Positions 15,460-24,165 of a DNA stretch of 64,000 bases are shown here, piece after piece; the stretch's first letter is position 1; each line of letters starts with the position of its first letter. The DNA comes from Arthrobacter_B sp038069765 (GTDB lineage Bacteria > Actinomycetota > Actinomycetes > Actinomycetales > Micrococcaceae). The stretch is from the NCBI RefSeq assembly GCF_038069765.1, contig NZ_JBBPFS010000005.1, forward strand, positions 1-64,000. The letters are read 5' to 3'. The translations under genes and the position numbers were made by a program. Under the pieces are notes generated by a model. The model was not told the DNA's origin, ran no database searches, and worked only from the letters and a program-made list of their open reading frames with translations.

Positions 15460-16194
15460 GTGGATTCAGGGCACTGGCGACGACGGGCGGTAACCGCCGC
15501 GGCGGTGGCCGTCCTCCTCTCATCCGCGGCCGTGGGACCGGCACTTGCGGTGGAGACGCCCCCGCCGGGGACCGAAAGCCCTGCCCCTCCCGCTCCCGTT
15601 CCGTCGGATCCGGCCCCGGTTCCCGATCCGCCCGTGGCGCCGCCCGTAGAACCGCCGCCGGCCCCCGCTCCGCAGCCCGCCCCCGTGCCTGCTCCTGCGC
15701 CCCAGCCCGCACCCGCACCGCCCGCCCCCGTGATCGATCCGGCCACCGGCTACGCCATTGACCGCAGCACCGGTTTCCTGATCCATCCGGGCACCGGCTG
15801 GCTGATCGAGAGCGGAAGCGGCTACCTCATCGATGCCGCCAGCATGCTGTACACGGATTTCCGCTGGGATCCGGCCACGGGGCTGGTAACCGAGATTGCC
15901 GCGGACGAGGAAACGAGCAGCCCCTCGCCGTCGCCGTCGCCGTCTGAGTCTCCCTCGCCGTCGGCATCCGCCACAGCAACACCCACCCCGTCACCCTCGG
16001 CAACCGCCGGCCCGACGGCGTCGGCAACACCCTCCGCCAGCGCTCTGGCCGCGGCGCCCAGCGCCGACACGGGCGGCACCTCCGGAACCGGATGGCTGGT
16101 CCGCAGCCTGGTCATTCTGGGACTGATCGGAGCCGGTGCCCTTTATTACGTTAAGCTCCGCGGATCGTCGGCCAAAGGCGCTTTGAGCAGATAA
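15460..16194 (+). CDS. Secreted Pro/Ser-rich protein with 8-residue repeats and C-terminal membrane anchor
   Basis: 244 aa from a GTG at 15460, one nt after the LCP stop and with GGGGGA about 7 nt upstream. An N-terminal signal peptide (RRRAVTAAAVAVLLSSAAVGPALA) is followed by a Pro/Ala-rich stalk. Then come four tandem 8-residue repeats of the form xx[TS]G[YFW][LA]I[DHE] (15739-15834), a Ser/Pro/Thr-rich wall-spanning stretch, and a C-terminal hydrophobic helix (VRSLVILGLIGAGALYYV) with a basic tail. The layout resembles a sortase substrate but I see no LPXTG. I recognise no named family. Translational coupling to the LCP gene suggests a role in the wall-polymer locus. Confidence 0.8.
   Translation: MDSGHWRRRAVTAAAVAVLLSSAAVGPALAVETPPPGTESPAPPAPVPSDPAPVPDPPVAPPVEPPPAPAPQPAPVPAPAPQPAPAPPAPVIDPATGYAIDRSTGFLIHPGTGWLIESGSGYLIDAASMLYTDFRWDPATGLVTEIAADEETSSPSPSPSPSESPSPSASATATPTPSPSATAGPTASATPSASALAAAPSADTGGTSGTGWLVRSLVILGLIGAGALYYVKLRGSSAKGALSR
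15739..15834 (+). repeat. Four 24-bp in-frame repeats encoding an 8-residue unit
   Basis: The four units read PATGYAID, RSTGFLIH, PGTGWLIE and SGSGYLID, with no spacer. A further degenerate unit (DPATGLVTE) follows about 13 residues later. Position-specific conservation of G, aromatic and I indicates a structural repeat. Confidence 0.85.
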
Positions 16195-16266
16195 CAGGGC
16201 AGAGCGGTAGACTGTCACGGTCTTATCAAGATGCGCGGCCTGCCGCGCCATACCGGGGGGAAGTTC

Positions 16267-17469
16267 TTGCGAGTTCTGTTGCTCACCCACTCCTACTCGC
16301 CGGAGCACAGCCCCCCGCAGCGTCGGTGGACCCAAATCATCCGCTCCTTCCGGCAGCAGGGCTGGGACGTCGACGTCGTCGCACCCGTAGCGCACGCGCC
16401 CCACGGCCGGCGCACCCTTCCCAAAGCTGAAGCAGGCCGCGCCTTCCGCCGCGACACCGGCGTCTTCGGCGAACGCATTCGGCGCGTCCCCTACCTCTGG
16501 CACCGCACCACCCGGCTGGGACGCCTGGCCGACCATCTGATATCAGCGGCCTGCAGCGTCCCGGCGGCGCTGCTGGGGCCCAGGCCCGACGCCGTCATCG
16601 TCACCGTCCCCAGCCTCCCGATCCTCGGCGCGGGATATGCGGCTGCGCGCCTGCTGCGTAAACCCCTGGTGGTTGACATGCGCGACGCGTGGCCCGACAT
16701 CGCCCGGGATGCACGGCTGGTTCCGGGCAGTGCCAAAGGACTCGCCGAGCGCATCATCATCGCCATCCAGGACCGGGCGGATCTGGTGGTCACTGTCACC
16801 TACGGCTTCGCACAAACGCTGCGGGACCGGGGACTGGGCAACGTCGCCACCATCAGCAACGGAGTGGACGTGTCCACCCGCGAACTGCTGATGCCCCCTC
16901 CCGCCGAGTCCGAGTTCCTGAACGTGCTGTACCTCGGCAACCACGGCGAGAGCCAGCGCCTGGACATCGTCATCCGTGCTGCCGCCCTGGCCAAAGACTG
17001 CGTGCGGCTGAGCCTGGTGGGGCACGGCGTCCAGCGCCGCGAACTGAAGGCCCTCGCCCTGGCGCTTGACGCGCCGGTGGTTTTCCACGACCCCGCCGTG
17101 GGTGCCGAGGTGATGGAGCACTACCGGAAGGCCGACACCTGCGTGGTGTCGCTGCGTGATGACTGGAAGTCCTTCGAGACCACCATTCCGTCCAAGACCT
17201 ACGAGGTCCTCGCCGTGGGCCGGCACGTCACCGGGATTGTCCTGGGGGAAGCCCGCAAAATCATTGAAGAAGCGGGGGCCGGCGACGTCGTGCCGGCCCA
17301 CCCGGAAAAGGTTGCCGACCTCTGGCGGGAACTGGCCGCTGACCGCACCCGGCTGCTGACCGGAACCGCCGGCCGGGACTGGGTGCATGACAACGCCAAC
17401 GTGGACGCCCTGGCTGACACCTACGCCGAGCTGCTGACCACGCTGGTGGACGGTGTTTCCACTCCGTGA
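16267..17469 (+). CDS. GT4-family glycosyltransferase (WbuB-like)
   Basis: 400 aa from a TTG at 16267, preferred because GGGGGGAAG ends 3-4 nt upstream; an ATG at 16231 lacks a Shine-Dalgarno and would add 12 residues. The N-terminal Rossmann domain starts RVLLLTHSYSPEHSPPQRRW, a pattern of WbuB-type enzymes, followed by VVDMRDAWPDIA. The C-terminal domain binds the nucleotide sugar (LGNHGESQRLDIVIRAA; STIPSKTYEVLAVG). It should add a sugar to a lipid-linked wall glycan in the cytoplasm. Its GTGA end couples it to the next glycosyltransferase. Confidence 0.88.
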   Translation: MRVLLLTHSYSPEHSPPQRRWTQIIRSFRQQGWDVDVVAPVAHAPHGRRTLPKAEAGRAFRRDTGVFGERIRRVPYLWHRTTRLGRLADHLISAACSVPAALLGPRPDAVIVTVPSLPILGAGYAAARLLRKPLVVDMRDAWPDIARDARLVPGSAKGLAERIIIAIQDRADLVVTVTYGFAQTLRDRGLGNVATISNGVDVSTRELLMPPPAESEFLNVLYLGNHGESQRLDIVIRAAALAKDCVRLSLVGHGVQRRELKALALALDAPVVFHDPAVGAEVMEHYRKADTCVVSLRDDWKSFETTIPSKTYEVLAVGRHVTGIVLGEARKIIEEAGAGDVVPAHPEKVADLWRELAADRTRLLTGTAGRDWVHDNANVDALADTYAELLTTLVDGVSTP

Positions 17470-19211
17470 ACCGTCTGCCCACACTCCTGCGCAACCTCTC
17501 CCTGGCTGGCGGCACCGCCGTCGAACACCTCGGCGACGACCCCGTGGTGCTGGCACTGCAAATCTCCCGCCGCCTGCCCCCGCGTATCCTCCGCCCGCTC
17601 CTGAAGGCAGCTGCCCGCATCCCCGGCCAGGGAACCCCTGCCTCGCTGGTGGCCCTGCTCAGCGGAAACAAACACCGGCTGGAAGCCAACCTGCGCAGCT
17701 GTGCGCAGGGCAGCGCCTCTGACGGCCGGCGGCTGTGGATGGCGGACCTGGCCACGGCCGCGGGGCTGCCGGAAGCGGCGGCCGAACTGCTGGACGGCGT
17801 CCGCCCGGAAACCGCAGGCCGGCGGGGAACAGCAGCCCGCCTGCACTGGTACAACGGCGACATGGCGGGAGCGGTTGATGCCCTGGACGGCGGATCTGCC
17901 CGGGAATCCGCGCAACAGCGCCGGCTAGCAGCCGAAGCACGGGTCTTTGACGGCTGGCAGCCCGCACTGGCACCGGTGCCGGAGTACCGGCCCCAACCGC
18001 GGACCGTGCTCCATGTGCTCACAAACTCGCTGCCGCACACGCAGAGCGGATACGCGCAGCGCACCCACTCCATCCTCAAGGCCCAGCTCGAGCTCGGCTG
18101 GGACGTCCACGCCGTCACCCGCCTGGGCTATCCGGTGCAGGTGGGGAAACTCGCCGCCCGGGACACCGACGTGATCGACGGCGTTGCCTACCACCGGCTT
18201 CTGCCGGCCAAGATGCCGTTCGGCATGGACCGCCGGCTGCAGCGCCAGGCAGAAGACATGCTGGCGCTGGCCCTCACCCTCCGGCCGGCCGTGCTGCACA
18301 CCACCACCCACTTCACCAACGGCCTGGTCACCGCCGCCGTGGCCGAAGCGCTGGGCATTCCCTGGGTGTATGAGGTCCGCGGACAGCTCGCCGACACCTG
18401 GGCTTCCACCCGGTCCGACGCCGCCCGCAGCAGCCGGCGCTACCTCGATTTCAAGGCCTGCGAAGCACGCGTCATGAAGCGCGCCTCCCTGGTTCCCACC
18501 CTGGGCACGGTCATGGCAGAAGAAATCGAGGCGGCCGGAGTGGACCCCGCCAAGCTGGTCCTCCTGCCCAACGCGGTGGGGGAGTACTACCTCAACGAAC
18601 CCCTGGCACCGTCCGCGGCGCGGCGGGAACTGGGGCTGCCGGAGACGGGCCAGATTATTGGAACCGTGAGCAGTCTGGTTGACTATGAGGGCTTGGATGA
18701 CCTGCTGCGGGCCTTTGCACTGCTCGCGCCGAAGCATCCACGGTTGACCTGCCTCATCGCCGGCGACGGCTCGTCCGCACCCGGGCTGAAGGCCCTTGCA
18801 GCCGAGCTGGGAATAGACCGCAGGGTCTTGTTTCCGGGCCGCGTATCCCGCGAGAGCGCACATTTGTATCATCAGGCACTCGATGTATTCGTTGTGCCCC
18901 GGAAGGATCTGAACGTGACACGAGCGGTAACCCCGCTGAAACCCGTGGAGGCCATGGCCTGCTGCACCCCCGTGGTCGCCAGCAGCCTGCCGGCGCTCCG
19001 GGAATTGGTGAACGACGGCGGCAACGGTGCCCTGGTACCGGCAGAGGACCCGGACGCCCTGGCGGCGTCGCTGGACCGCCTGCTCGGGGACCCGGACCTG
19101 CTGGAGCGGCTGGGCCGGAACGGACGCCGCTTTGTCCTGGACACCCGGACCTGGCAGGCAAATGCCCGGCTCTGCCTGGAGAAATACGACTCCCTGACGG
19201 TGGCTGCCTGA
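17466..19211 (+). CDS. GT4-family glycosyltransferase with N-terminal extension
   Basis: 581 aa from a GTG overlapping the previous stop by 4 nt. The first 180 residues are helical and Leu/Ala/Arg-rich and match nothing I know. The GT-B part begins TVLHVLTNSLPHTQSGYAQRTHSIL. The C-terminal nucleotide-sugar domain has IIGTVSSLVDYEGLDDLLRAF, LIAGDGSSAPGLKALA and the EX7E-like region TPLKPVEAMACCTPVVAS. It likely acts on the same lipid-linked acceptor as its neighbour. Acceptor and donor sugar are not predictable. The next gene starts within its stop (TGATG). Confidence 0.87.
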   Translation: MNRLPTLLRNLSLAGGTAVEHLGDDPVVLALQISRRLPPRILRPLLKAAARIPGQGTPASLVALLSGNKHRLEANLRSCAQGSASDGRRLWMADLATAAGLPEAAAELLDGVRPETAGRRGTAARLHWYNGDMAGAVDALDGGSARESAQQRRLAAEARVFDGWQPALAPVPEYRPQPRTVLHVLTNSLPHTQSGYAQRTHSILKAQLELGWDVHAVTRLGYPVQVGKLAARDTDVIDGVAYHRLLPAKMPFGMDRRLQRQAEDMLALALTLRPAVLHTTTHFTNGLVTAAVAEALGIPWVYEVRGQLADTWASTRSDAARSSRRYLDFKACEARVMKRASLVPTLGTVMAEEIEAAGVDPAKLVLLPNAVGEYYLNEPLAPSAARRELGLPETGQIIGTVSSLVDYEGLDDLLRAFALLAPKHPRLTCLIAGDGSSAPGLKALAAELGIDRRVLFPGRVSRESAHLYHQALDVFVVPRKDLNVTRAVTPLKPVEAMACCTPVVASSLPALRELVNDGGNGALVPAEDPDALAASLDRLLGDPDLLERLGRNGRRFVLDTRTWQANARLCLEKYDSLTVAA

Positions 19212-20098
19212 TGGCCGGAACCAAGACGGGACCCGGAACCGACGTCCAGGTGAAGCCCGTGTCGGTGGACGTCCGCGGACTGCAGCGCGTCGGCGCGCGG
19301 CCCGGCTTTGTGGACTACGCCATCCAGGTCTGGAACTACCGCGAGTTTGTGTTCTATGACGCCAAGTCACGCGTCCAGAGCGGAAACCGCCGGGACCGGC
19401 TGGGCAGCATCTGGCTCATCCTGAACCCGGTGCTGAACGGACTGACCTACTTCCTGATCTTCGGATTGCTGCTGGGAACCGGCGGAGGCATCGAGAACTT
19501 CATCGGTTACCTGGTGATCGGGATTTTCCTGTTCCAGTACAGCTCCCGCGCCATCACCAACGGCGCACGCTCGATCCAGCAAAACCGGGCCGTGATTCAG
19601 GCCTTCAGCTTTCCCCGGGCCACCCTGCCCATTGCCGTGAACCTGCGCGAGCTGCTCGCGAACATCCCGGTGTTCATCGTGATGGTGCTGATTGTCCTGG
19701 TGATTCCACCCACCGAGGAAATCACCTGGCTGGGACTGCTGATCATTCCGGCACTGCTGCTGCAGAGCATCTTCAACCTGGGCGTGGGCCTGATCCTGGC
19801 CCGGGTCATTTCCAAGGTGAATGACGTGGTCCACCTCCTGAGCTTCGCGCTCCGGGCCTGGATGTATGCCTCGGCCGTGTTCTACTCCTACGAGAAGTTC
19901 ATTGACCAGCCGCTGCTGCTGGAAATCATCCAGTTGAATCCGCTGTTCAACGTCCTGGACATTGTCCGCGACGTCCTGCTGTACAGCACGGTGCCCGACT
20001 GGCAGTCCTGGGCGATCCTGAGCTGCTGGTCCCTCGGGGCCCTGGCGATCGGAGCCGTCTACTTCTGGCGGGCGGAGGAAACCTATGGACGCGGCTAA
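19211..20098 (+). CDS. Polysaccharide/teichoic-acid ABC exporter, permease (TagG-like)
   Basis: 295 aa. After 50 cytoplasmic residues (FVDYAIQVWNYREFVFYDAKSR, the amphipathic region typical of this family) it has six membrane helices, starting NPVLNGLTYFLIFGLLLGTGG and ending SWAILSCWSLGALAIGAVYFW. This is the ABC-2 permease type that flips lipid-linked teichoic acid or O-antigen. The ATP-binding subunit follows with a 14-nt overlap. The location among wall-polymer genes makes export of that polymer the clear role. Confidence 0.93.
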   Translation: MAGTKTGPGTDVQVKPVSVDVRGLQRVGARPGFVDYAIQVWNYREFVFYDAKSRVQSGNRRDRLGSIWLILNPVLNGLTYFLIFGLLLGTGGGIENFIGYLVIGIFLFQYSSRAITNGARSIQQNRAVIQAFSFPRATLPIAVNLRELLANIPVFIVMVLIVLVIPPTEEITWLGLLIIPALLLQSIFNLGVGLILARVISKVNDVVHLLSFALRAWMYASAVFYSYEKFIDQPLLLEIIQLNPLFNVLDIVRDVLLYSTVPDWQSWAILSCWSLGALAIGAVYFWRAEETYGRG

Positions 20099-20984
20099 GG
20101 ACCTGGAATACCTCCGGGAAGACCCCTGCATCGTCATTGACGATGTCAGCATGCGCTACCGCGTGCCCTCCAGCGAGGCACCGGCCGGTGACGACACCGC
20201 CGGCAAACCGGCGCGGCTCCTGCGCCGGGTCATGGCCAAGCCCAACCTGGTGACCGTCAACGCGCTGAACCCCATGTCGCTGGTGGCGGTGCGGGGTGAA
20301 TCCATCGGCATCGTGGGCCGCAACGGTTCGGGCAAGAGCACCCTCATGAAGCTGATCAGCGGACAGGTCAAGCCAACCACCGGCGCCGTCTACGCGGTCA
20401 GCACCCCCGTCATGCTCGGCGTCAACGCCGCGCTGGTCCCGGAACTGCCGGGTGACCACAACGTGGTGCTGGGCTGCCTGGCCATGGGGATGACCCGGGC
20501 GGAGATCGCCGGGAAGTTTGACGAGATCGTGGAACTCTCCGGCCTGGAAAAGGCCATTCACCTGCCCATGAGGTCCTACTCCTCGGGCATGGCATCGCGG
20601 CTGCGGTTTGCCATCGCCGCCAGCATCGACCCCGAAATCCTCCTCATCGACGAGGCGCTCAACACGGGAGACGCCCAGTTCGCCGACCGCAGCAAGAAGC
20701 GCATGGACGAACTGCGCGCCAAGGCCGGCTGCGTTTTCCTGGTCAGCCACAGCCTCGACACCATTCTTGAGATGTGCACCCGCGTGGTGTGGATGGACAA
20801 GGGCGACCTGCTCATGGACGGCGACCCGAAAACCGTGGTCAAGGCCTACAAGGACTTCACCCGCGAGCTCTCCAAAGGCAACAACATCACGGCTGCGAGA
20901 AAGCGTGCCGAGGCCATGGACTCCCTCACGGTCACCCGGGTGCTGGAGCGCTCCACCGGACGCCGCAGCACGAGGGCCCAATAG
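20085..20984 (+). CDS. Polysaccharide/teichoic-acid ABC exporter, ATP-binding protein (TagH-like)
   Basis: 299 aa. Walker A GRNGSGKST (about residues 77-85), signature region SYSSGMASRLRFA (about 164) and Walker B EILLIDEALNTGD (about 184) are intact. The YSSGM form of the signature is the one used by teichoic-acid and O-antigen exporters. It energises the permease encoded just upstream, with a 14-nt gene overlap. The C-terminus is a 45-residue basic extension with no extra sugar-binding domain. The next gene begins directly after the TAG. Confidence 0.94.
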   Translation: MDAAKDLEYLREDPCIVIDDVSMRYRVPSSEAPAGDDTAGKPARLLRRVMAKPNLVTVNALNPMSLVAVRGESIGIVGRNGSGKSTLMKLISGQVKPTTGAVYAVSTPVMLGVNAALVPELPGDHNVVLGCLAMGMTRAEIAGKFDEIVELSGLEKAIHLPMRSYSSGMASRLRFAIAASIDPEILLIDEALNTGDAQFADRSKKRMDELRAKAGCVFLVSHSLDTILEMCTRVVWMDKGDLLMDGDPKTVVKAYKDFTRELSKGNNITAARKRAEAMDSLTVTRVLERSTGRRSTRAQ

Positions 20985-22892
20985 ATGGGAATGCTCGCAG
21001 ACGTCCGCACCGGTCTCTGGCACCTGCGTGCCGGCGGCCCCGCCCAGGTCCGGGACTGGAAACTCCGGAGCCGCGCCGAACGCGGATTCGCCGACCCGGC
21101 CAACGCGCGCGGCGTCGAGGCCGGCTGGATCGGCCGCGGCTCCAACCGCAGGCTGTCCATCCCGGCAGCTGTCCTGCCGGCCCCGGAGGCCCGCCGGAAG
21201 GACCTCACGGTGGGCGTCATCCTGGATGAGTTCTCCGCCATGGCCTTTGCGCACGAGTGGAACACCGTTGCCCTCGATCCCGTCTCCTGGCAGCGCCAGA
21301 TGAGCGAGGAGGCAGTGGAGCTGGTCTTCATCGAATCCGCCTGGGCAGGCAACAGCCGGCTCTGGCGCGGAAAGCTCGGCGGCCCCGCCGGTCCGGCACC
21401 CGAGCTGGTCAGGCTCCTGGAGTGGAGCCGCGGGCAGGGCATCCCCACGGTTTTTTGGAACAAGGAAGATCCGCCCCATTACGAGGATTTCCTGCCGACG
21501 GCGGCGCTCTTTGACTACGTCTTTACCTCCGACGTGCGCAGGGTGCCGTTTTACCGCCGGGATCTCGGCCATGACAACGTAGGCGTTCTGCCCTTCGCGG
21601 CGCAGCCTGCCATCCACAATCCGGTCCGTCCGCGCCACGGGCGCCACTCGCGCGACATTGCGTTTGCCGGCATGTACTTTGCGCACAAGTATCCGGAGCG
21701 CCGGGAGCAGATGGACCTGCTGCTGGGCGGAGCCATGGATGCCTCGGCGAAACTCCCCACCGGGCTGGAAATCTTCTCCCGGAAGCTGGGCGGCGATCCG
21801 AACTACCAGTTCCCGGCACCGCTGGACTCGCGCGTCGTCGGCTCCCTGAGCTATCCGCAGATGCTCTCCGCCTACAAGGCGTACAAAGTGTTCCTGAACG
21901 TCAATTCCGTGGTGGACTCGCCGAGCATGTGTGCCCGGCGGATCTTCGAAATCAGCGCCGCGGGCACCCCCGTGATCAGCACCCCCAGCGTTGCCGTGGA
22001 AGAGTTCTTTGCGCCCTCCGAGGTTCCGGTGGCCCGCACCCGGGAGGAAGCGGCGGCACTGAGCCGCGGACTGGCCGGCAACCCGGAGTACAACGACCGC
22101 ACCGTCCACCTGGCCCAGCGCCGTATTTGGGACGAACACACCTATGCCCACCGGGCTGAAACCGTCCTGGCCGCGGCTCTTCCGGACCGCGCCCGTCCCC
22201 TTCGCCGGCCCACCGTCTCCGCCCTGGTGCCGACCATCCGGCCGCACCAGCTGGAGAACGTGTTTGCCACCCTTGCCCGGCAGCAGGGCGTCGACGTCGA
22301 ACTGATCCTGCTGACCCACGGTTTTACGCTGGAACCGGAGGCGCTGGAGCAGCTGCAGGCCAAGCACGGGCTGGACAAGGTGCAGCTGCTGACCGCCGGC
22401 AGCGACGTTTCCCTGGGGGAGTGCCTAAACAGGTGCGCAGCCGCAGCCACCGGCGAGGTGGTGGCAAAAATGGACGACGACGACCACTACGGCCCGCACT
22501 ACCTCAGCGACCAGCTGCACGCCCTGCACTACTCCGGTGCGGACATCGTGGGCAAGCAGGCGCACTACATGCACCTGCGCAGTTCCAACGCCACGGTGCT
22601 GCGCTTTGGCCACCGGGAACACCGGTACACCGACTTCGTCATGGGGCCCACCATCGTGGCCCGCCGGAGCCTGGTGCTGGACCTGCCCTTCCCTGAACTG
22701 GGGCTTGGCGAGGACACCGGCTTCCTGCGGCAGGCAAGCGCCGCCGGCAAACGCATTTACTCGGCAGACCGTTTCAACTATTTTCAGGTCCGGGAATCAA
22801 CCGGACATACCTGGCAGGTCGACGACGCCACCCTGGTGGCCTCCGGCGACGTGAAATTTTATGGGGGACCACGTGAACACACAGACATATAG
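20985..22892 (+). CDS. Double glycosyltransferase: CgeB-like GT-B domain fused to GT2 (GT-A) domain
   Basis: 635 aa. Residues about 60-400 resemble CgeB/DUF3880-type transferases: TVGVILDEFSAMAFAHEW, the VFWNKEDPPHYEDFL motif, DIAFAGMYFAHKYPERR, and the C-terminal SPSMCARRIFEISAAGTPVISTPS. Residues about 405-620 form a GT2-like domain with TVSALVPTIRPHQLENVF, the metal-binding KMDDDDHYGPHYL and GLGEDTGFLRQA. Two transfer activities in one chain would add two different residues to the polymer. It starts with no gap after the exporter ATPase, and its last 20 bases overlap the dehydrogenase gene. Confidence 0.82.
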   Translation: MGMLADVRTGLWHLRAGGPAQVRDWKLRSRAERGFADPANARGVEAGWIGRGSNRRLSIPAAVLPAPEARRKDLTVGVILDEFSAMAFAHEWNTVALDPVSWQRQMSEEAVELVFIESAWAGNSRLWRGKLGGPAGPAPELVRLLEWSRGQGIPTVFWNKEDPPHYEDFLPTAALFDYVFTSDVRRVPFYRRDLGHDNVGVLPFAAQPAIHNPVRPRHGRHSRDIAFAGMYFAHKYPERREQMDLLLGGAMDASAKLPTGLEIFSRKLGGDPNYQFPAPLDSRVVGSLSYPQMLSAYKAYKVFLNVNSVVDSPSMCARRIFEISAAGTPVISTPSVAVEEFFAPSEVPVARTREEAAALSRGLAGNPEYNDRTVHLAQRRIWDEHTYAHRAETVLAAALPDRARPLRRPTVSALVPTIRPHQLENVFATLARQQGVDVELILLTHGFTLEPEALEQLQAKHGLDKVQLLTAGSDVSLGECLNRCAAAATGEVVAKMDDDDHYGPHYLSDQLHALHYSGADIVGKQAHYMHLRSSNATVLRFGHREHRYTDFVMGPTIVARRSLVLDLPFPELGLGEDTGFLRQASAAGKRIYSADRFNYFQVRESTGHTWQVDDATLVASGDVKFYGGPREHTDI

Positions 22893-24165
22893 CGCCGGAG
22901 AGGCAGCCACGGAGATCTCCACGGTCGCCGTCGTCGGCCTCGGCTACATCGGGCTCCCCACCGCCGCCATCCTGGCCGGGAAGGGCCTGAAGGTAGTGGG
23001 CGTTGACGTCAACCCCTCCACCGTGGAAGCCGTCAACGAAGGCCGGGTGCCGTTTGTCGAGCCGGATCTCGCCGTGCACGTGGCCGGGGCAGTCAGCCAG
23101 GGCTTCCTCCAAGCCCAGGACGAGATGCCGGAGGCCGATGCCTACATCGTGGCGGTGCCTACTCCGTTCCAGGAGGACAAAACCGCTGACCTGATCTACG
23201 TGGAGCAGGCAGCGCGGAACATTGCCGCCCGGATCCGTCCCGGCAACCTGGTGATCCTGGAGTCCACCTCGCCTCCCGGCACCACGCGCCGGATGGCCGA
23301 TGTCATCCTGGAACTGCGCCCCGATCTGGCTGCCGACGCCAACGGAGGCAAGGAAGCCGTACTGTTTGCGCACTGCCCGGAGCGGGTGCTGCCCGGACGG
23401 ATCATGATCGAGCTGGTCACCAATGACCGCATCATCGGCGGGCTGACCCCCGAAGCGGCAAGCACCGCCGCCGGGCTGTACAGCACCTTCTGCCAGGGCA
23501 GCATCCACCTCACGGATGCGGCGACGGCGGAGATGGCCAAACTGGTGGAGAACGCGTACCGGGACGTGAACATCGCGTTCGCCAATGAGCTCTCGGTCAT
23601 CAGCGACAACCTCGGCATTGACGTGTGGAACCTGATCGAGCTGGCCAACCACCATCCGCGGGTGAACATCCTGCAGCCCGGTCCCGGCGTGGGCGGGCAC
23701 TGCATTGCCGTGGACCCCTGGTTCATTGTGTCCGCGGACCCGGAGAACTCCCGCCTGATCCGCACCGCCCGCGAGGTCAACGACGCCAAGCCCGGACACG
23801 TTGTCGCCGAGGTGAAGTCGGCTGTGGACGGCATCGACGCCCCGGTCATTGCCACCCTGGGGCTGGCATTCAAGGCCAACATTGATGACACCCGGGAATC
23901 TCCCGCGGTGGAAATTGTCCGCCGGCTGGCCGTGGAAAACCCGGACGCCCGGATTGTGGTGGGGCGCTCCTTCCTGGGAACTACGCTGCCGGACGAGCTG
24001 AGCCCGCTGCCCAACGTGGAGACCATGGTGATCGATGACGCCGTAGCCACCGCCGACGCCGTCGTCCTGCTCGTGGACCATGACTCGTTCCGGGAGATCC
24101 GTCCCGAGCAGCTGGCCGGGAAGGCCGTCATTGACACGAGGGGATTCTGGCGCGCCACAGCATGA
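22873..24165 (+). CDS. UDP-sugar dehydrogenase, UDP-N-acetyl-D-mannosamine dehydrogenase type (WecC-like)
   Basis: 430 aa from a GTG with GGGGGA four nt upstream; the ATG at 22861 adds four residues and lacks a Shine-Dalgarno. The NAD-binding motif is GLGYIGLPTA, and the catalytic cysteine is Cys277 in GPGVGGHCIAVDPWF, whose spacing and context match UDP-ManNAc dehydrogenases rather than UDP-glucose dehydrogenases. Oxidising UDP-ManNAc gives UDP-ManNAcA, an acidic sugar of teichuronic-type polymers. Its substrate would come from the wecB product encoded at the far end of the locus. It overlaps both neighbours. Confidence 0.88.
   Translation: MNTQTYSAGEAATEISTVAVVGLGYIGLPTAAILAGKGLKVVGVDVNPSTVEAVNEGRVPFVEPDLAVHVAGAVSQGFLQAQDEMPEADAYIVAVPTPFQEDKTADLIYVEQAARNIAARIRPGNLVILESTSPPGTTRRMADVILELRPDLAADANGGKEAVLFAHCPERVLPGRIMIELVTNDRIIGGLTPEAASTAAGLYSTFCQGSIHLTDAATAEMAKLVENAYRDVNIAFANELSVISDNLGIDVWNLIELANHHPRVNILQPGPGVGGHCIAVDPWFIVSADPENSRLIRTAREVNDAKPGHVVAEVKSAVDGIDAPVIATLGLAFKANIDDTRESPAVEIVRRLAVENPDARIVVGRSFLGTTLPDELSPLPNVETMVIDDAVATADAVVLLVDHDSFREIRPEQLAGKAVIDTRGFWRATA

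Noticed and set aside
19947..22367. 806-codon minus-strand open frame
   Set aside because: It is the complement of the exporter ATPase and double-glycosyltransferase genes. Its product is Gly/His/Arg/Val-rich with no family motif, typical of antisense frames in high-G+C DNA.
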